Below are positions 56,382-64,000 of a stretch of 64,000 nt of DNA, one piece after another. Under the pieces are notes generated by a model, which saw only the letters and a program-made list of their open reading frames with translations, did no database searches and was not told where the DNA came from. The translations under genes and the position numbers were made by a program. Source of the stretch: an uncultured Campylobacterales bacterium (GTDB lineage Bacteria > Campylobacterota > Campylobacteria > Campylobacterales > Arcobacteraceae); NCBI GenBank assembly GCA_947503785.1, contig CANNFB010000014.1, forward strand, positions 24,558-88,557, written 5' to 3'. Each line of letters opens with the position of its first letter. Positions within the stretch are counted from its first letter, which is position 1.

Positions 56382-56795
56382 TTGAAGATACCTCCAAATA
56401 ATGAATGTCCTTGTGGCTCATTAAAAAAATACAAAAAATGTTGTAAAGTTTTTCATGATGGTTCTAATACTAAAACAGCAGAAGAATTAATGCGTTCAAG
56501 ATTTACTGCATATATTCTAAATGATGCTAACTACATTATCAAAACAACTCACAGTGATAATCAAGACTATACTTTAAATATTGAAAGTTGGAAAAAAGAT
56601 ATTATAAATTTTAGTGATTATACAGATTTTATAAAATTGGAAATATTTGAAACTATTGAAGGAAAAGAAGAGAGTTTTGTAAAGTTTAGAGCGACTTTAA
56701 AACAAGATAATTTAGATGCTTCCTTTACTGAAAATAGCAGATTTTTAAAAATTGATAATAAATGGTTCTATGTTGATGGAACTTTTACAGAATAA
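56382..56795 (+). CDS. YchJ-family SEC-C motif protein
   Basis: This 137-residue protein begins with the SEC-C zinc motif CPCGSLKKYKKCCKVFHDG. The UPF0225/YchJ core follows (ELMRSRFTAYILNDANYIIKTTHSDN). The family is of unknown biochemical function. The start codon is TTG 56382, with AGGAG 7 bases upstream. It is 8 bases ahead of yaaA and in the same transcript. Confidence 0.87.
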   Translation: MKIPPNNECPCGSLKKYKKCCKVFHDGSNTKTAEELMRSRFTAYILNDANYIIKTTHSDNQDYTLNIESWKKDIINFSDYTDFIKLEIFETIEGKEESFVKFRATLKQDNLDASFTENSRFLKIDNKWFYVDGTFTE

Positions 56796-56803
56796 GGAAA
56801 AAA

Positions 56804-57544
56804 ATGAAAATATTATTTTCACCAAGTGAAGCAAAATATAAAGATGGTACTGATACTAAATTTACAAAAGAAAGTTTTATCTTTCCTGAGTTGTTTAAAC
56901 ACAGAGAAGAGATGGTAAATAAATACCAATCTTTTATAAATAATGCTAATAATGATGAAATTGCAAAGTTAATAGGTACAAAAAAACAGGATGTAATAGA
57001 TTATTATTCAAGTGATATTTTTAAAAGAAATACTAAAAAAGTAATTCAAAGATATGATGGTGTTGCGTATGATTATTTGAAATATGAAGAATTATCAAGT
57101 TTAGAAAAAAAATACATAGATGAAAACGTAGTAATCTTTTCAAATTTGTTTGGACCAATGCTAGCAGGTGATATAGGATTACCTGATTATAAACTAAAGC
57201 AAGGTGAAAAACTTGATAAATTAGCAGTAGAAGTTTTTTATAAAGAGCATTTTACTAAAGCTTTGGATGAGTATTTAGCAGATGAAGATGTATTAGACTT
57301 ACGTGCAGGGTTTTACGAAAAGTTTTATAAAATGAGTAAACCATATACAACTATGAAATTTATAAAAGATGGAAAAGTCGTAAGTCATTGGGCTAAGGCA
57401 TATAGAGGTATAATTTTAAATAGTGTATCAAAAAATAATATCCAAACTATAGAAGAATTGATGAAACTAGAAGTTAATAATTTAAGTATAAGTGAAATAA
57501 AAGTACAAAAACTAAAAACAGAAATAGTTTATAATATTATTTAG
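56804..57544 (+). CDS. yaaA: Peroxide stress protein YaaA (UPF0246)
   Basis: This 246-residue protein starts with MKILFSPSEAKYKDGTD and contains FSNLFGPMLAGDIGLPDYKL, the YaaA family blocks. YaaA limits free iron and oxidative damage in E. coli by an incompletely known mechanism with DNA-binding features. It sits between ychJ and the receiver-PAS gene. The ATG is preceded by AAGGAAAA. Confidence 0.88.
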   Translation: MKILFSPSEAKYKDGTDTKFTKESFIFPELFKHREEMVNKYQSFINNANNDEIAKLIGTKKQDVIDYYSSDIFKRNTKKVIQRYDGVAYDYLKYEELSSLEKKYIDENVVIFSNLFGPMLAGDIGLPDYKLKQGEKLDKLAVEVFYKEHFTKALDEYLADEDVLDLRAGFYEKFYKMSKPYTTMKFIKDGKVVSHWAKAYRGIILNSVSKNNIQTIEELMKLEVNNLSISEIKVQKLKTEIVYNII

Positions 57545-57571
57545 TATTCAATATTTTAAAAGGAAATATTT

Positions 57572-58834
57572 ATGGCAAATATTTTAAAAAATATAACAAT
57601 TCTATATGTTGAAGCAGATAAAGCTTTAAGAAAAAAATTGATTACAGTTTTAGAATCTGTATTAAAAGAAGTTTATGTATGCAGTGATGGGCTTGAAGCA
57701 TTAGAAAAATATAAAAAAAATAAAGATTCAATTGATTTAATTCTTACAAGTGTAAATATTCCAGGAATGAATGGAGTGGATTTATTAAAAGAGGTTAGAA
57801 ATATAGATAAAAGTATTCCTTTTATGATTAATACAATACATACTCAAACAGAACTTCTACTTGAAGCCATAGAGTATGATGTTAGTGAATATATATCTAA
57901 GTCAATTGATACAAAAGAATTACTTTTAAAAATAGCCAATAGATGTTATGAACGATTTTCTTATAGAAAAATGGCGGCACAAGAAGAAGAAATGACAAGA
58001 TATCTTGATGCTTTAAATAAAGTTGCAATTGTTTCTAAAACAGACTTAAAAGGCATTATTACTTATGCAAATGAGATATTTTGCGAAGTAGCACAATATA
58101 AAGAATCAGAATTAATTGGACAAGCACATAATATTATTCGTCATCCAGATATGCCAAAGGCTGCATTTAAAGAAATGTGGGAAACAATTCAAGCAGGAAA
58201 GAGATGGCAAGGAAAGGTTAAAAATAAAGCAAAAGATGGAAGTCCTTATTTTGTGAACGCTACAATCTTCCCTCAATATGATGAATCAGGAAAAGATATA
58301 ATAGGATATATTGCTATTAGATTTTTAACAACAGATGATGAAAATGAAAAAAGAGAATTTAAGAAAAAAGTTATTGTTAATTTACAAGATAGTAGAAAAA
58401 AACAATTAGAATTAACTAACAAGAATAATAAATTAGAATCTGAATTAAACAATTCACATAAAAGAATAAATGAATTAGAAAAATATATTATTAATCTACA
58501 AACTTCATTAGAAGATGCTAATTTAAAAAATATAAGTAAAGAAAGACAATTAAATCATTACGAAATGCAAATGCATAATGTTGATGAAAAATATTTAGAA
58601 AGAATGAAAGGCAAAAAAAAGGAAGTAGAGGGAAAACTTGGTAATATTCATGATTTAAGACATGATAAAGATATGCTAGTTAAAAGAAATAATCAGCTTG
58701 AAAAAGATATAGATGAATTTAAAGTTAGTCTGGCAAATTCAAAATTAGAAGATGAATCTCAAAGAAAAAGAATTCGTGATTTAATGGATGTAGTTAAAGA
58801 GTTAGAACTAAAATTAAGACAGATAGAAGATTAA
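57572..58834 (+). CDS. Degenerate receiver (pseudo-REC), PAS and coiled-coil protein
   Basis: This 420-residue protein has a receiver domain (1-125) in which the phosphoacceptor is Ser60 (DLILTSVNIPGMNG) instead of Asp. One acid-pair position is Ala15 (LYVEADKAL), while Thr88 and Lys110 remain. An Aer-type PAS domain (about 150-265) has YKESELIGQAHNIIRHPDMPKA, and a long coiled coil (about 270-415) follows. It has no output enzyme. It may sense redox through PAS and act as a scaffold. It overlaps the convergent MFS gene by 4 bases. Confidence 0.85.
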   Translation: MANILKNITILYVEADKALRKKLITVLESVLKEVYVCSDGLEALEKYKKNKDSIDLILTSVNIPGMNGVDLLKEVRNIDKSIPFMINTIHTQTELLLEAIEYDVSEYISKSIDTKELLLKIANRCYERFSYRKMAAQEEEMTRYLDALNKVAIVSKTDLKGIITYANEIFCEVAQYKESELIGQAHNIIRHPDMPKAAFKEMWETIQAGKRWQGKVKNKAKDGSPYFVNATIFPQYDESGKDIIGYIAIRFLTTDDENEKREFKKKVIVNLQDSRKKQLELTNKNNKLESELNNSHKRINELEKYIINLQTSLEDANLKNISKERQLNHYEMQMHNVDEKYLERMKGKKKEVEGKLGNIHDLRHDKDMLVKRNNQLEKDIDEFKVSLANSKLEDESQRKRIRDLMDVVKELELKLRQIED

Positions 58835-59901
58835 ATTAAAAATAGTGCGATAAGTGAAATAAGAGCAAATAATGCACTATAAATAAATAAATACTCACCA
58901 TATACAAAACCAGCAACTAAAGCACCTATAAAGCCACCTAATCCATAAGCTACTCCATACATAAACTGTTGAGCTAGTTTTTTATTCTCATAAAGTGTAT
59001 ATAGAAATATGATAACAGTACTGTGATATAAACCAAAAGAAAAAGCATGTAAACTTTGTGCGAAGAAAGTTATACTTAATGAGTCAGGATATAAATATAA
59101 TAATAGCCATCTAAAAATAGTAATTCCAACACATATTTTTAAAATATTTAATAGATTATTCTTAAGAAGTGGAGCTTGAAAATAAAGCATTAAGATTTCA
59201 CAAACTACACCAAAAGACCAGAGATATGAAGTCATTTCTAAACTAATACCATTTTGAGTTTCATAGATTGTAAAGAAGTTATAAAAGCCTCCAAAACTCA
59301 TTTGCATAAAGAATAGGCTAAGCCAAAAAGGCCAATATTTAAAAAAAGAAAAACTCTCATCTTCAATACTTTTTACATGAGTAACATCATTTTTTACTAA
59401 AAGAAGTGCGAAAATTACTGTTAAAATATTTGCCCCTAAATAATAATGTAGTGCAATCTCTGGGGAACTTAAAAACTTTGCAAGTATCAATGAAATTAAC
59501 ATAAAGCCAATTGATCCATAAAGCCGCGATTTTCCATATTTACTTGTCCCTAGATTTTTAATTGCAGTTACATCTAAGTAAGGAAGTATAAGTGATAAAC
59601 AAACTCCTAATATTGCATTATTAATCATAAAAGCATAAAAATTATGAATAGTAAAATAAAAAAGTGATGATGTTAATATTGATAAAAATAATGCACTTTT
59701 AAAGACAGTTTGATTTAATTCAATATGCTTTAAAAATAAAAAAGGAGTAGCAAATCTCATAAGTGGAGCAAGGGCAAAAATTATACCAATATCAAAAGCG
59801 TTATAACCAATATCGTGAAGAACTTTTGGCATAAAAATCACATATACACCAACAGCAGCAAAGTAAAAAAAGTAAAAAGCAGATAGGTTGAAAAATAACA
59901 T
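58831..59901 (-). CDS. MFS transporter (HcaT/LacY-like)
   Basis: This 356-residue permease has about ten to twelve helices and the loop FLKHIELN after helix 2. The first helix (LSAFYFFYFAAVGVYVIFMPKVLHDIGYNAFDIGIIFALAPLMRF) is typical of the phenylpropionate/nucleoside symporter branch. The substrate is unknown. It is the last gene of secG-frr-pyrE-RDD-MFS, with a one-base overlap to the RDD gene. Confidence 0.83.
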   Translation of the reverse strand: MLFFNLSAFYFFYFAAVGVYVIFMPKVLHDIGYNAFDIGIIFALAPLMRFATPFLFLKHIELNQTVFKSALFLSILTSSLFYFTIHNFYAFMINNAILGVCLSLILPYLDVTAIKNLGTSKYGKSRLYGSIGFMLISLILAKFLSSPEIALHYYLGANILTVIFALLLVKNDVTHVKSIEDESFSFFKYWPFWLSLFFMQMSFGGFYNFFTIYETQNGISLEMTSYLWSFGVVCEILMLYFQAPLLKNNLLNILKICVGITIFRWLLLYLYPDSLSITFFAQSLHAFSFGLYHSTVIIFLYTLYENKKLAQQFMYGVAYGLGGFIGALVAGFVYGEYLFIYSALFALISLIALFLI

Positions 59902-60380
59902 TATTCAGGAACAATAATTGTATTAGAAATTAAATCCTGAAATGTTTTTTTATCTTTTCTTATAAATGGTAAAAAAATTAAGAAAAATGATACAACCGCA
60001 AATAGTGTTGCGACATATCTAATTAGTGATTGAATAAATGATATTCTGCCTTTACTTAGAGTATCAACTATTTTTAGCTGATATGCTTTAAGTCCAGGAG
60101 TTTGGCTTTTTACAAACCAGAAAAATATAATTAGTAAAAGATGAACAATAAGAATTATTGACCAGCCTTTTATTTTATCTTCTGAAAAAGCCTCACCACT
60201 ACCCATGATAAGATATATAACAATATAAAGTATTGGAGTAGTAATTAAAAAAGTATCTGTTAAAAAGGCTCTTAATCTTGTTGAAAGAGGAGAAGATTCT
60301 ATTTGAATGTTTTTTTCTTTAATAGAAGTATCTTCTTTAGGATTACTTTTATTTTGTTTAGTATCTCTCCATCTTGCCAT
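59901..60380 (-). CDS. RDD family membrane protein
   Basis: This 159-residue protein has the RDD signature: STRLRAFLTDTFLITTPILYIV (R and D in the first helix) and SQTPGLKAYQLKIVDTLSKGRISFIQSLIRY. It has about three helices. The N-terminal 30 residues are charged. RDD proteins may transport small solutes or assist other complexes. It lies 6 bases behind pyrE. Confidence 0.87.
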   Translation of the reverse strand: MARWRDTKQNKSNPKEDTSIKEKNIQIESSPLSTRLRAFLTDTFLITTPILYIVIYLIMGSGEAFSEDKIKGWSIILIVHLLLIIFFWFVKSQTPGLKAYQLKIVDTLSKGRISFIQSLIRYVATLFAVVSFFLIFLPFIRKDKKTFQDLISNTIIVPE

Positions 60381-60386
60381 TTGTGA

Positions 60387-60995
60387 TTAATTACCTCTTG
60401 AACCTGGTTTATATGCAACACTTCCATCTTTACATAATGGACAATCATCTGGGGAATACATTTCAAAAGTAAAGTCTTCAAGTGCAAAAAGTGGTTTATC
60501 AAGTGGCAACTTACAATTTTCTTTAGCTTCTAAGTCTGAACCTTCACGTGAGCAAAAACCTCTATTAGCAAGTGCAGCATATGCTACAATATTGCCACCA
60601 TCAGCTTCAACTTGACGTGCTGCTTCTAAAGCAGATCCTCCTGTTGTGATGATATCTTCACAAATTACATAGTTTTCACCTTCTGTAACTTCGAAGCCTC
60701 TTCTAATAGTCATATCTCCATCAACTCTTTCTGCAAAGATAAATCTTACATCTAAAGCAGTTGCTAATGCAAATCCAGCAATTAATCCACCAAGTGCTGG
60801 TGAACAAACAGCATCAACTTTTATACCAGATTCTTTGATCTGTGTAGCTAAAGCTTCTGCTAATAGTTTTGCAGTTTTAGGGTCTTCTAAAACTTTTGCT
60901 GATTGTAGATAAAATCCAGAGTGATTTCCTGAACTTAATTTAAAGTGACCTTCTAATAATGCTTGAGCATCTTTATATATTTGAGATACATCCAT
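60387..60995 (-). CDS. pyrE: Orotate phosphoribosyltransferase
   Basis: The enzyme makes OMP from orotate and PRPP in pyrimidine synthesis. The 202-residue protein has the PRPP loop [19 protein letters not shown] and [15 protein letters not shown]-terminal [55 protein letters not shown] extension is seen in Campylobacterota; the cysteine pair there may bind metal. It lies two bases behind frr. Confidence 0.95.
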   Translation of the reverse strand: MDVSQIYKDAQALLEGHFKLSSGNHSGFYLQSAKVLEDPKTAKLLAEALATQIKESGIKVDAVCSPALGGLIAGFALATALDVRFIFAERVDGDMTIRRGFEVTEGENYVICEDIITTGGSALEAARQVEADGGNIVAYAALANRGFCSREGSDLEAKENCKLPLDKPLFALEDFTFEMYSPDDCPLCKDGSVAYKPGSRGN

Positions 60996-60997
60996 GA

Positions 60998-61555
60998 TTA
61001 AACCGTTAAAATTTCTTGTTCTTTTGATTTAAAAGTTTGGTCAGCTTTTAAAACATAAGAATCAGTAATTTTTTGAATTTCATCTTGAGCTTTTTTGCTC
61101 TCATCATCACTAATCTCTTTATCTTTGTGTAAAACTTTGATTCTATCATTTGCAGTTTTTCTGATATTTCTGATTGCAACTTTTGCATTATCAGTCATAA
61201 CTTTAGCACCCTTTGCACTGATTTTTCTTTGATCAACAGTCATTGGTGGAAAGAATAATTTGATTAAATCTCCATCATTATTTGGATTAACACCAATGTT
61301 AGCATTTTGAATAGCTTTTTCAATATCACCTAAAAGATTTTTTTCCCATGGATTAACAACGATTGTTGTAGCATCTGCTGCTAAAACTGAACCTACTTGA
61401 TTTAAATCAGTTGGTGTTCCATAATAGTCAACTTTTACTCCATCTAATACAGAAGTTGTAACTTTTCCTGTTCTTAGTGTTTTATAATCTCTTTTTAAAG
61501 CCTCAATAGACTTTTCCATATGATCTTTTGTCTCAGCATTAAGCTCTTCTAACAT
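60998..61555 (-). CDS. frr: Ribosome recycling factor
   Basis: This protein, with EF-G, splits the ribosome after termination. The 185-residue protein begins [20 protein letters not shown], and the core [30 protein letters not shown] is diagnostic. The start is ATG 61555 with AAAGGAG upstream; an open frame upstream to 61642 is rejected because it lies before the ribosome site. It is 206 bases behind secG, with a small hairpin between. Confidence 0.97.
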   Translation of the reverse strand: MLEELNAETKDHMEKSIEALKRDYKTLRTGKVTTSVLDGVKVDYYGTPTDLNQVGSVLAADATTIVVNPWEKNLLGDIEKAIQNANIGVNPNNDGDLIKLFFPPMTVDQRKISAKGAKVMTDNAKVAIRNIRKTANDRIKVLHKDKEISDDESKKAQDEIQKITDSYVLKADQTFKSKEQEILTV

Positions 61556-61761
61556 TAATTCTCCTTTATTTATTACAAACTTTATATTTTTGTTTAATTT
61601 GTGGGTATTATACCATTTTTTACTTTGATATCTTTGCTTCAATGAAGATTAAATATGTAATTTTGAACTTTTTTTAATATTTGAAATTTAGGGATAAGTG
61701 AAGATTAAAATTGTAGATGCAAAGCAGAAAGAAATATTATATATTTCTTTTCTTCTTTGAA

Positions 61762-62115
61762 TTATTTAGCTGTAGGTACCGTTGGCACTGGAGCTTGTGT
61801 TGGAGCTGCTGGAGCTTGCTCAGTTGTAGGAACTGGCATAGATGGAATTAATGTTTCTGTTTTTACATTATCAATCGCACTCTCATTTCTTTTTTCATTA
61901 TACATATAACCTAAAACTAATGTATTTATAACGAAAATTAAGCCTATTGCCATTGTTGCTTTAGTTAAAAAATTACCTGGACCTTTAGCACCAAATAATG
62001 ATTCATTACTTCCGCTGTAAGCTCCAAGACCGATACTTGAACTTTTTTGAAGTAAGATTATTATTGTTAATAAAATTGCTAAAACAAATTGAACTACCAA
62101 AAGTGTAGATGTCAT
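61762..62115 (-). CDS. secG: Preprotein translocase subunit SecG
   Basis: This accessory subunit of the SecYEG channel has 117 residues. The first helix is TLLVVQFVLAILLTIIILLQKSSSIGLGAYSGSNESLFGAKGP and the second TKATMAIGLIFVINTLVLGYM. A proline- and alanine-rich tail (about 90-117, repeats of AP and PT) is exposed. The secG-frr-pyrE order is usual in the group. A 9-bp hairpin (61728-61736 with 61742-61750) without T-run follows. Confidence 0.93.
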   Translation of the reverse strand: MTSTLLVVQFVLAILLTIIILLQKSSSIGLGAYSGSNESLFGAKGPGNFLTKATMAIGLIFVINTLVLGYMYNEKRNESAIDNVKTETLIPSMPVPTTEQAPAAPTQAPVPTVPTAK

Positions 62116-62219
62116 TATCTATTTCCTTTTTGAAAAATGGGATATATTTTATCTAAAACTTATTAAGAAAAAGTTAAAATAAAACTACCTTCCAATTAAA
62201 CACTAAAAAAAGAGTAAAA

Positions 62220-62906
62220 TTGTCAATAAAAAATGAATTTTCTAAGCATGCAAATGAATATAACAACCATAATATTATCCAACAAATTATCGCTAAATCA
62301 TTAGTTCGAGAATTAAAATCTAAACCCAAAAGAATATTAGAATTAGGTTGTGGTTCAGGACAAGTATTTTCTCATATTTCTTGGCCAATAGAATTTTATA
62401 AGGCTATAGATTTTTCGAAAGAAATGTGTCAGTTACACCCTAAAAATGGTAATCTAGACGTTAAATGCTTTGATTTTGATACAGAAGAATTTCTTGAAGA
62501 GATAAAGAATGATTCTTATGATATCGTACTTTCTTCATCAGCATTACAATGGTCAAAAGATTTAGACAAAATAGTGAAAAGTCTTGCATTAATTACAAAT
62601 GAAATTAATGCCGTTTTATTCACTTCAAATACATTTAAAACAATTCAAACTATAACAAATACAAAATCACCAATTTTAGAAGAAAAACAAATTAAAAAAG
62701 CTTTTTCTAATCATTTCACTTGCGAATTTGAAACAATTATGTATAAATTAGAATTTGAAAACAAAAAAGATTTATTTAATTATATTAAAAAATCAGGTGT
62801 AAGTGGTGGGTCAAATAGTTTGAATTTTAAAAATGCAAAGAAGTTATATAAAGAGTATAAATTAAATTATTTAGAGTTTGAAGTTATATTTGTTAAAACA
62901 GTTTAA
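62220..62906 (+). CDS. BioC-like SAM-dependent methyltransferase
   Basis: This 228-residue class I methyltransferase has motif I ILELGCGSGQVFSHI, the acidic strand YKAIDFSKEM, and motif IV DIVLSSSALQWSKDLD. The N-terminal NEFSKHANEYNNHNIIQQIIAKSL is typical of malonyl-ACP O-methyltransferase BioC, the first step of biotin synthesis. No other bio gene is near. The start is TTG 62220. The assignment to BioC is likely but not certain. Confidence 0.72.
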   Translation: MSIKNEFSKHANEYNNHNIIQQIIAKSLVRELKSKPKRILELGCGSGQVFSHISWPIEFYKAIDFSKEMCQLHPKNGNLDVKCFDFDTEEFLEEIKNDSYDIVLSSSALQWSKDLDKIVKSLALITNEINAVLFTSNTFKTIQTITNTKSPILEEKQIKKAFSNHFTCEFETIMYKLEFENKKDLFNYIKKSGVSGGSNSLNFKNAKKLYKEYKLNYLEFEVIFVKTV

Positions 62907-62913
62907 TTAGTAA

Positions 62914-62940
62914 GACTAACTCCCAAAGGAGTTAGTTTTA
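62914..62940. terminator. Bidirectional terminator between methyltransferase and YccA-family gene
   Basis: A perfect 9-bp stem (ACTAACTCC with GGAGTTAGT, loop CAAA) is followed by TTTT. It ends at the stop codon of the convergent gene. Confidence 0.85.
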
Positions 62941-63636
62941 GTCGTTGTTACTATTCATAATTCCTAAAATTTGTAATAATGAAATAAACAAGTTAAAGAA
63001 ATCTAAATATAATGATAAAGCAGCTTCTACAGGTGAATCATATCCACCTCTGATGATTTGCTGAGTATCATATAAAATAAATGCAGAGAATAACAATGCA
63101 CTTACACTAGCAATTCCTAATTGCATTAATGATGATTGAATGAAGATATTTGAAATACCTGCAACAATTATAATAATAAGTGCAATCATTAAGAATTTAC
63201 CCATTGAAGAGAAATCTCTTTTTGTTGTCATTGCAAACATTGAAATCCCACCAAATGCAACAGATGTCATTAAGAAAGCTTGACCAACTATTGATGCACC
63301 ACCTGGCATTGCAAAAATTGATGCTAATAATGGAGCTATCATTAACCCTGTCATAAATGTTAAAGCAAATAAAGCTAATAAATTAACTCCTGGTTTATGT
63401 TTAACTTTTGGTATTACAAACCATACCATTGCAATTACTGCTCCAAATAAAAGCCATTTAACAGGACCCATCAAGAAGGCAACAATTTCTAGACCAATAT
63501 ATGATCCAGCAGTTGCAGCTAATAATGATCCAGCGAATAATTGATAAGTAGCTTTTAAGAAACTCATTAACTGTGCTTGAGATGATTCTTGTGAATGCTC
63601 ATTTGTATTATTTGATAAATAATCTCTATTGTACAT
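62938..63636 (-). CDS. Bax inhibitor-1/YccA family membrane protein
   Basis: This 232-residue protein has seven membrane helices. The family block is ALTFMTGLMIAPLLASIF, GQAFLMTSVAFGGISMFAMTTKRDFSSMGKFLMIALI, and the C-terminal acidic region SLYLDFFNLFISLLQILG. YccA-type members interact with the FtsH protease and Sec; others leak Ca2+ or protons. It is monocistronic. Confidence 0.92.
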   Translation of the reverse strand: MYNRDYLSNNTNEHSQESSQAQLMSFLKATYQLFAGSLLAATAGSYIGLEIVAFLMGPVKWLLFGAVIAMVWFVIPKVKHKPGVNLLALFALTFMTGLMIAPLLASIFAMPGGASIVGQAFLMTSVAFGGISMFAMTTKRDFSSMGKFLMIALIIIIVAGISNIFIQSSLMQLGIASVSALLFSAFILYDTQQIIRGGYDSPVEAALSLYLDFFNLFISLLQILGIMNSNND

Positions 63637-63890
63637 ATGTATATCCTTTTTAATATTGTTGTTATTTTAATGCGTAATTTTATTATGTTAGTCTTAATAA
63701 CATCTTTAATATGCATCTATATTTATATTACACATTATATATTAAGATAAAATAGTAAATGGAAAATTAACAAAATATAATGAAATAGCTTATTAAAACC
63801 TATAAATTAGGGATTATCCAATGTTTCTATTGTAAAAAACCAATAGAACTAAGAACTTCCAAAATTTAAACTAGATTTAAGTAATACCTC
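63637..63890. other. Gap upstream of an rRNA-type promoter
   Basis: About 250 bases without a gene. They hold the YccA promoter side, an ATGTTA/TAACAT inverted repeat (63685-63703) and an 8-bp hairpin TTCTATTG/CAATAGAA (63825-63848), then a region leading into the rRNA promoter. The long AT-rich run ahead of the -35 box could work as an UP element. Confidence 0.4.
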
Positions 63891-63919
63891 TTGACAAAGC
63901 TAGATAAATCTCCTATAAT
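63891..63919 (+). promoter_or_regulatory. Consensus promoter of an rRNA operon
   Basis: TTGACA (63891-63896), a 17-base spacer and TATAAT (63914-63919) form a perfect sigma-70 promoter, rare in this genome. The downstream leader with a boxA-like site indicates an rrn operon that starts beyond the window. Confidence 0.85.
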
Positions 63920-63962
63920 TCCCGTCCAAATTAAGTGACACACAATGTTGCGAAAGATGGAT

Positions 63963-63975
63963 GATCTTTAACAAT
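63963..63975 (+). promoter_or_regulatory. boxA-like antitermination site in the rRNA leader
   Basis: GATCTTTAACAAT closely matches the boxA element of bacterial rrn leaders (core CTTTAACA). A short hairpin AAAGAT/ATCTTT lies just before and over it. The 16S gene should begin some hundred bases past the right edge. Confidence 0.7.
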
Positions 63976-64000
63976 GTAAATAGTTTATAAAGTAATCTTT

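Noticed and set aside
61728..61750. Hairpin between secG and frr as a terminator
   Set aside because: There is no T-run after it on the transcribed strand, and the genes read as one operon.

Overview
The window is about 64 kb of AT-rich DNA from a Campylobacterota chromosome. It most resembles an Arcobacter-type organism (Arcobacteraceae). I base this on the dnaA-dnaN-gyrB block close to queF, the many orphan sensor kinases with an HQWRQPL phosphoacceptor motif, TATAAT-type -10 boxes mostly without a clear -35 box, and the style of the housekeeping proteins. The species cannot be fixed because the 16S gene lies just outside the right edge. An rRNA-type promoter and boxA leader are visible at 63.9 kb. 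The gene content looks chromosomal; no prophage, transposase gene, CRISPR array or complete tRNA gene was found.

Layout. 0-5 kb: nrdA (cut by the left edge), purB, an RluA-type pseudouridine synthase and two membrane proteins. 5.0-5.2 kb: the SRP RNA gene with a terminator. 5.2-7.4 kb: an HTH/coiled-coil protein, queF and a flavoprotein. 7.4-9.8 kb: a sensor kinase preceded by a PhnD-like binding-protein gene that carries an in-frame TGA. 9.9-15.1 kb: gyrB, dnaN and dnaA, with DnaA-box clusters on both sides of dnaA (the probable oriC). 15-20 kb: ruvC, purN, a periplasmic protein, a TRIC-type channel, glutaminase and typA. 20.4-24.3 kb: a 31-codon membrane peptide behind a possible translation switch, a second binding-protein/sensor-kinase pair, and a structured 430-base gap. 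24.3-32.7 kb: a nine-gene minus-strand sulfur assimilation operon (metY, Rrf2 regulator, cysK, DUF2061, cysH, cysD, cysN, a short siroheme protein, a class V aminotransferase).

33-36.3 kb is more accessory: a cupin, a flavoprotein, a palindromic repeat-like element, a membrane-anchored orphan and a RHH/RelE toxin-antitoxin pair with a perfect consensus promoter. 36-43 kb centres on phosphate: PiT and Na/Pi transporters, a small basic protein and two PPK2 polyphosphate kinases in one operon. 43-49.9 kb holds a Nif3-like protein, small secreted and unknown proteins, PlsC, a lone S24 peptidase domain, a DUF4405 membrane protein behind a perfect 28-bp palindrome, and a gph/TPM/TPM/LemA operon. 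50-54.9 kb: a ThDP enzyme with an aldehyde dehydrogenase, ung, and a divergent ygbA/Crp-Fnr pair that suggests nitrosative stress control. 55-58.8 kb: a zinc-ribbon gene with no canonical start codon, a HhH protein, ychJ, yaaA and a degenerate receiver-PAS protein. 58.8-63.6 kb: secG, frr, pyrE, RDD and MFS genes on the minus strand, a BioC-like methyltransferase and a YccA-family protein.

The most interesting leads are the possible Shine-Dalgarno-sequestering switch ahead of the 31-aa peptide, the interrupted sensor binding protein, the ATC-start zinc-ribbon gene, the two-thirds-length siroheme protein in the cys operon, the structured gap at 23.9-24.1 kb, and the palindromic element at 34.6-34.8 kb. 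None is proven here. All functional names come from reading translated proteins by eye, without database searches.
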